DNA of 64,000 nucleotides, from NCBI GenBank assembly GCA_009760855.2, contig WPIO01000076.1, positions 1,393,501 through 1,457,500 of the forward strand, read 5' to 3'. The translations under genes were made by a program, and so were the position numbers. This document shows positions 57,895 to 64,000 of the stretch, piece after piece; position 1 is the stretch's first letter; each line of letters opens with the position of its first letter. The notes below the pieces were generated by a model that saw only the letters and a list, made by a program, of their open reading frames with translations, made no database searches and had not been told where the DNA came from. The DNA comes from Cristatella mucedo (taxonomy: Eukaryota > Bryozoa > Phylactolaemata > Cristatellidae).

Positions 57895-58600
57895 TGGACG
57901 GTCGCACGCACGAATCCTCACTCGAGTCTGCCTATATTCAGCTAAGTAGCAATACGAAAATTCGAGCCTGCTTAGGCACGTATTCCACAGCCAAGTTGGT
58001 CCAACCATTTGTGACATCCCGTCCCGACTTCGGTCACTCACTACTTGCAGGTCTTACCACAAGACACTTACAGCTGGTGCCAAACTCTGCAGCTAGGCTT
58101 GTCGGTCGCGAGCTGCGTAGTTGACGCATTACATTCTTACACATTACTTTTCGCCCACCTGCGCTGGCTTCCCATCAAGCAGCGTATCGACATCAAGGTT
58201 GTATAACTCACTTTTAGAGCACTTCATTATGCAGCTCTGGCCTACATATCCGAACTACTTCTTAATCATGCTAGGGATCGTACCGCCCCCTCGCCTGGCT
58301 CAGCTCATTTAGCTGTACCCCCTAACCGACCTCAAATCTTTGGGAGACCACCCCTTTAGTTCGTGTGCTCCTAAAGGCTGGAACTACCTTTCTGCTGACA
58401 TCAAGATTTTTCCTGACGCGGTGACATTGAGAATTCTCAGGATCCGTGTGATTTGTTCCTGTTATTCATGTTATGTGTTCATGCTATCACTAACCGTATT
58501 GACGTATATCCATTAATGCATTCGTAATATGCATAGAGAAGGATTTAGTTCTCTTATGACGCAATAGGAATGTCTTATTAATATTGTTATTAGTCATTAT
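57895..58600 (+). mobile_element. LINE-A 3' end, old copy
   Basis: Blocks: ESAYIQLSSNTKIRACLG, RPDFGHSLLAGL, LQLVPNSAARLVG, then a SYAPKAWN-like region and a worn tail with ATT units at 58575-58600. Confidence 0.75.
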
Positions 58601-60396
58601 TCCTAGCTAGGTTACCACAGCTAGTGGGCTTAATCTATGGGCAGTAACTGAGGTGAGTAGAATATCTGCTTCGCCGAGCAGCCTCCGCAGAGAAAGTACT
58701 AGATGTGTAGGTGTTCTGCTTCCGGTTCTGGCTCGGCAGGATGATGATGATGACGTATTAGCTGGTCCCAGACTGCCCAGCGATGATTGCCTATAGGAAG
58801 CACCTGCGCTCTTCTAAATGGCACCGGAAACGTGCCTGAGAGTAGACGAGAATGTCAACTGTGCAGACTAAGCGGAGCAGGCGGGTGCCATCTCTGTCAC
58901 TTGGGATAAGCGTCGCTTCCTGCGTCCCGCCAGCAGCCTAATGTTAGTATGCTGGTTCGAAGACTAGCAGCGTTCAAACCCACCAATCTCACTAATAAGT
59001 TTTCCCTGTGTCGACGATGTGAAGCCAAATGAACCGTTGGTAAGTGTTGTGGACTTAAATTGATGAGCCGACCGAAGTCGTTCTCGGCTACGTTCTCTGT
59101 CCGAAAAATTGCCAAAGATTCGATTACGTTGCAGAATCTAAGCGAGGCAGACAGACCGGTCGAGGCGAAAGCATCAATTACTGTTTACCCCGAAAGGCCG
59201 ACGCAATTAAGCAAAGAGTTCTAGATCGATTCTAGACAGACCAGACAATCGCAGAGAGACGCTCTAATTAAACGGCAACGAATCCGAGCAGCCGTCTGGT
59301 CGACGGCGAGAAATGCGAAGCCTGACGGGTAGAACTAATCGCTCTGCCTTCCCTCGAGCTGCCAGCTCGTTCCGTACCTTGGCAGCGCGGCCAGTCGGGG
59401 ACTGCTACTCCTTACGAGTCCGGCTTGGCAAGTGTGCGGCCTCGTGCGGGAAAGTTGCCGCGACGCTATTCGCTCACTGCTGAAGCACCGGAAGCCATCT
59501 GCCGACTAGATGTACAAATGTAGAGGCAGCCGAGCGGAAGAGTGCGGTCAATATTAAACTGAAAACATACGGAGTCACTCTCGGCGGTCGAGGAACGCTG
59601 CCCGCTCGCCTTGCTGAGACGAAGCTGTCAACAGCTCGCCTTGCTGAGAAGCAGCTGTCAACAGCTCGAGCTCCGCCTACCTGGGGTTTGACGACAAGGC
59701 AGCCGAGCGGAATGGAGCACTGTCGCTGCCGCCGTGCAAACGATCGGCAGATTACGGTCTCGATCATAAGGCCGACGACGGAAATTGCTTATACAGCGCG
59801 AGTACTATATTATCTTGTAGTATTTCGAGATAGGCACTCAACCAGACCGTGGCTTGTTGCGATAGGAGCGCCTGCTTTGTAATTCATACTTGGCATGTTT
59901 ATGCACGCCGAAATTTTACAGGTGATTATCACGAATAAGTTGATATTCTTCTTTTCTACCGCATGTGAACTGTCCGATCTGTTAGGGCACTGTCGAAATG
60001 CTCTTTTAATAAGGCCTTCCTGGATTTCTAGACGCGCGACGAACCCCGCCCTCATTAATGCTGTCTAGATCGTACTTCAGACAACAGAATGTGCTTGCGC
60101 TCGGAGCAGTACATGGATAGACTGTACTTAACTACATCAATAAAGTGACTCAACCGAAACTGATGCAGATACATTAGCCAGTAGGCCAGGATTCCGAACT
60201 ACCAACTCCAACATTTTGTTCTTCATTCGCCAAGATCATCTTATTGGTAAAACTTGAGGAACACTTACCTATTTAATAATGAATACGAGGCGTTAGAAAA
60301 CGGTACTTGAGGAGAAGTGCAGTACAAATTTAAACACAATCATCCTAGGGAAGTCGCTCACTACACTCTAATGACATCAAATCTAATTCCAATGAC
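58601..60396. other. unassigned, with a 30-bp duplication at 59604-59663
   Basis: No gene recognised. The unit GCTCGCCTTGCTGAGA-GAAG is repeated once, with small changes. Confidence 0.4.
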
Positions 60397-60537
60397 GTCA
60401 GCCTTGGCCCAGTGGTTAAGGTGCTCGCCCCGACCAAGGCCTGTGCCGAGGTCGTGAGCTCAGGCCCTGTGGCATATGTGATGTGCCTGAATAGAGATTA
60501 CGTTCTCTTAGGGTGCTATGTAAATTAATGAATAAAT
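60397..60537 (+). mobile_element. SINE-2, best copy
   Basis: A-box TGGCCCAGTGGTTAAGG, weak B-box GTGAGCTCAGGCCC, then GCCTGAATAGAGATTACG and TTCTCTTAGGGTGCTATG, related to the LINE-A stem-loop, and an AAT/AAAT tail. Confidence 0.8.
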
Positions 60538-61539
60538 ATGTATATATATCCGACTGTGTGTGCTTCAGAATCCGCTTAGCTCACCATTTTGACCGAGCGA
60601 GTAACTCTGCAGCAAATTAACCGAAAGTCTCCTCTGTGGCAGAACCTTGTGTGCATGCATCGAAGACCAGACTGCAAGCCATGCCACTATGCAGCGTTCT
60701 CGTAAGACTAAACACTCCGTTTTGACATCATGCCAAAGATGTAGCACCACGACTGCCGCCCGACATGTAAGCTATTTAGAATATTCTACGGTTGGTCTAT
60801 GGCGTCACTACGCTCACACCCTAAATCTATGCCGAATAACGTGTAAAACGATAGTGTCGTAACATTCCTATCGGTAAGTATTTCTGCATGATCAAGTCTG
60901 GAGCTTCGTGCGTAAATTTGATCATCTTCAAGCGATTCCTGTAGAGGTCTAAGAAAACTAGAGAACTGTGCAGCTGCAATGCTTTCCTACGTACATTGGA
61001 TGAGGACGAATACTTTACCACGTCTCGCGGCTCTCTCTCTCTTTTCTCTTTTCTCTCTGCCTGTCGTAGGCTCATGCTTAACCAAGCAGCATCTATGCAT
61101 TGATGATCGCTTTCATTTCAGTGAAACGCCTTGTTCCTTACAAAATAGCGATGCCAGAGATGAGATGAATCCGAAAATTTGGCGAACTAACGGTCAGGAA
61201 AACCTGACTATCAGCGCTAAGCCCATCAGCTGCAGTTCTAGAAAACAAATGACGGCACATGTAGTCCGCTGCAAAGACGTTACGATTGTAGTGCACTGAA
61301 CTGATACATCGCCCTCAGGCATTGAAGGTTACCGAGAGGCGTTCGCACTGATTGTGAACGTAAGGCAATAAGTAATTACCAGATGGGAGAGCGGTTGGCT
61401 TTCTCGAATAAGAGGCACTCCTTATCCCTAGAGTAATGTAAAATGATATTGTAAAATAGGGAATGTAACGTTGCTGTGGCAACTCACGTGACAGCACTGC
61501 GGCTCGGCTTTCCCAGAATGTCGCCGACCGTGTGTACGA
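60538..61539. other. unassigned sequence
   Basis: No gene or repeat recognised. Overlapping open frames here have no family features. Confidence 0.35.
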
Positions 61540-61618
61540 CATGTATACGTATATACCGTGTATACGTGTATACCGTGTATACGTGCATACCGTGTATACG
61601 TGTATACCGTGTATACGA
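61540..61618. repeat. GTGTATACC/GTATACGT minisatellite
   Basis: About five units of roughly 16 bp, each built round the palindrome GTATAC. Confidence 0.9.
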
Positions 61619-61949
61619 GCTATCCGAAGGCGGACGAAAAATGCACGAAACAGCAAATTGATGCACTTGTTTTCTGTCGAGTCCTGTCCTTCGGAGGAGG
61701 CTCACCCCGGGCGCCCGATCAGCACGCTAAGACACGTCTGGCCTCAAAGCAATAGCGCGTCAGCGTACCAATCCCAGCTAGACTTCGTGTCCTATGAGCC
61801 GTCGTCGTCAGCAGCAGGAGAAGCAGCAGGCGAAGCAGCAGGCGGCTGCAATATATCTATATTGTGTCTCTTGAACATTGTCTGTCTTAATAACGTTTTC
61901 ATATTAAAATGTTAAGGGGTATTTCATGAGCTGGTCTTGAAGAATATTC

Positions 61950-62275
61950 AGGGTGTTCCGTCGCCTGACAGCGGATATTTTGACAAAGCTGATACGCAAC
62001 GACATCTACTCTCCAACTGCCGACTGTGGCACATCTTTTTCAGCGGTCCTGAACTGCTACTTCTATGCTACTCACTACCTCAACTGCTCTCCTGACTCTG
62101 CTATGCTTCCCACTTTCTCTTTGTTGCGTGAGACGAAGTCTGTTGGCTACCGAATGCGTACCGAAAGCCGCTTAGGCTGTGAGTGCGCTATACAAAACTC
62201 TCCTGCGTAACACCCACATGGTCTTTATGACTTTGTGGAGTTACAGACGGGGATACATTACATTACATTACTGTG
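61950..62275 (+). mobile_element. LINE-B 3' end
   Basis: Matches 1430-1715: CTGCCGAC-TGGCACATC, CTACTTC-ATGCTACTCACTA, ACCGAAAGCC, GCTATACAAAACTCTCC and the GTTACAGACGGGGATAC end, here followed by ATTAC repeats. Confidence 0.82.
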
Positions 62276-63107
62276 GCTGACTGAGACTGTAGCTAAGGCC
62301 CAAGCAACTGCAATTAGTAAAGCTGCTGAGCTCATGATATCGAGCCATATTGGCTCCGAGCTATTTTTCCTCGCCTGCCTATTGAAAAATGGTGGCTGGA
62401 ATATTACGGCCCATGTCCTCTCTTTAAGTGTCACCATTATTCGATCCCTCTGGTCACAAAATCTTTTTCGTTGAGAACGAGAACAATGACAGGTCTGACT
62501 AGTGACGTAAATATTAACCGCCCGACCGAATTCACTCCGTATGGTGTGCCATTCAGGTTTCCTATTGCAAGGTATACTGCTCAGGTCTTACCTCGCAAGT
62601 TTTTAACTCGGGCACATTCCGTAAGAGTTTTCTTTGGTCCTTCTGCTGTTCCTAGCATATCTTGGGGGGGGGGGGTTATTCAGACTTTTCAAACGACTTT
62701 AGCCATCACATACGATGCCGACGAGATCAAGTTCACTGCTTTGTTCAAACTCTCAGCGTCAGCTGCTGCGTTTGCTTAAAAAACTATAATATGGCGGATA
62801 TGACGGGTCTGAATATCGCTTAGCTTTCTCAAACTAAGGGACGGTAAAACAGCGGAGCTTCCTCCCTTCCTTCCTCTCCTTCCATAGGAAAGACTAAGCA
62901 TCAGTACTAGCGGCGCTTTCAATCGGCAGGAGCACTGACGAGGTCACGTCAAGATCTCTCAATAAAAAATATTTATAAACTTGGCCGGCATGCAATTGAA
63001 ACTCATCTTACCGTCATTAATCACGAATACTATCTGTAGGTCCTTTTAATGTGAAAAATACAGGCTGCGCATCCTTTCGCTGAAAGCCAGAGGAAAAACG
63101 GAGAAAT
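62276..63107. other. unassigned sequence
   Basis: No gene recognised. A 102-codon open frame at 62471-62779 crosses a G run and has no family pattern. Confidence 0.35.
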
Positions 63108-63180
63108 AAATAAATTAATAAATACTAGCTGATTAAACAGCCTCTTTTTGTATAGCGACAGAAGAGCCTTTACGGCTGCT
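63108..63180 (-). mobile_element. SINE-1, truncated
   Basis: AAATAAATTAATAAATACTAGC tail complement, CTGATTAAACAGCCTCTTTT, and the match stops at TTTACGGCT. Confidence 0.8.
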
Positions 63181-63237
63181 TACCCTATATAGACACAGGC
63201 TGAGAGTAGGTGTGTAATACTGATCGATCGCTAAAAT

Positions 63238-63415
63238 AACATAATTCATTTGTATAGCACCCAAAGAAAACTTAATCTTTGTACATGCGCCTCAAATATG
63301 CTACGGGGCTCGAGCAAACGACCTCGGACAGACCTTAAATAATAATAATAATAATTCACTTGATAAAGCGCCCTCAGAGAACTTAATCTCTCTCTAGGCG
63401 CCTTACATTTACCTT
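63238..63415 (-). mobile_element. two LINE-A 3' tail fragments
   Basis: 63238-63300 is a worn tail (TTTGTATAGCACCCAAAGAA). 63334-63415 is a clean one: AATAATAATAATAATTCACT, AAAGCGCCCTCAGAGAACTT, AGGCGCCTTACATTT. Confidence 0.78.
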
Positions 63416-63733
63416 GATCCCATCGGCGAGTACCTTAAAGCACTGGGCTAAACCAGCGCGGTGCAATGATGACAGCTCCAACTTCGACGATCGCCTACAA
63501 TTAAAGTACGGTCACTCGCGAAGAATGCCGCACACGGCGTCACAAAAATGCGTAAATCCTCGCTACAGCCGCTGGAAATGTGCCGAATTCTCGGTCGCTC
63601 GCTCGTACAAGCCCGACTGCTGTCAGCTCCTCGAAACGCTTCGGAGGCAGGTGACGTGGCAGCGTGAATGTCAGCGTAGAATTATATATACATACGTACA
63701 CGCACAAGCACGAACTCACAAACGCACGCATGC

Positions 63734-63802
63734 ACGCACCCACACACACATATACGTATATATATACATACATACATACAAAAATACTCACACATACATA
63801 CA

Positions 63803-63838
<36 letters not shown>

Positions 63839-63861
63839 TATAGATATATATATATATATAT
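63734..63861. repeat. (ACAT)n/(AT)n microsatellite
   Basis: CATA tetranucleotide array running into a TATA run. Confidence 0.95.
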
Positions 63862-64000
63862 AAATGCCTTAGTAGTCCATTAAAGCCATTTTTACGATCC
63901 GCTCTATCGTTTTGAAGTAAGATGTCGCGCTTTTCCCGAAAGCGTAGCCACAGGCATCTCGGTTGAAAGCGGCACGGAGAGGCGAGCGCCTCCTAGCGGT

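Noticed and set aside
62471-62779. 102-codon plus-strand open frame
   Set aside because: It crosses a G homopolymer, has no family pattern and follows LINE-B directly; most likely chance.
63734-63861. CRISPR-like or satellite array
   Set aside because: Units are 4 bp with no spacers; it is a simple ACAT microsatellite.

Overview
This is a stretch of invertebrate animal nuclear DNA. The evidence is genes split by GT-AG introns, heavy interspersed repeats (LINEs, tRNA-derived SINEs, a Tc1/mariner relic), many microsatellites, and two conserved animal housekeeping genes. I cannot place the phylum. No prokaryotic operon, CRISPR array, rRNA or free-standing tRNA gene was seen.

Layout. The first 11 kb is mostly repeats. 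On the minus strand at 2350-2066 it holds what looks like the first two coding exons of a ubiquitin-hydrolase-like (ZnF-UBP) gene that runs off the left edge. RABL3, a Rab-like small GTPase, follows on the plus strand at 11054-17397. It has one short exon, a 5.6 kb intron filled with a broken LINE, and one long second exon. ADSS, adenylosuccinate synthetase of the purine AMP branch, spans 23962-47452 in twelve coding exons that join in frame into 437 residues. Intron 8 uses a GC-AG splice pair. The ADSS introns carry several LINE fragments, SINEs and a Tc1 transposon.

About 0.8 kb past the ADSS stop codon, at 48241-56762, the base composition turns AT-rich and repeats give way to a tightly packed gene array. 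This is a decayed Polinton/adintovirus-like endogenous viral element. It has a possible packaging-ATPase C-terminus, a coiled-coil protein, three minor-virion-type proteins (two of them tandem paralogues), a small basic coiled-coil protein, a double-jelly-roll-type major capsid protein, a YqaJ-type nuclease, a fibre-like protein with phage-tail-type repeats, a convergent small Cys-rich reading frame and a retroviral-type integrase. Nearly every gene has frameshifts or stops. No DNA polymerase B or protease gene is visible. A LINE tail lies just past the integrase end.

The last 7 kb is repeats and unassigned sequence.

Repeat families. LINE-A (L2/CR1-like) ends in a stem-loop followed by ATT repeats and occurs in about twenty pieces. 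LINE-B is present near both ends of the window. SINE-1 is tRNA-derived and has a palindromic arm. SINE-2 is tRNA-derived and its 3' end is clearly related to the LINE-A 3' stem-loop, so the two look like a SINE/LINE partnership. A further unclassified repeat of about 0.8-1 kb occurs twice (3.3-4.3 kb and 41.1-41.9 kb).
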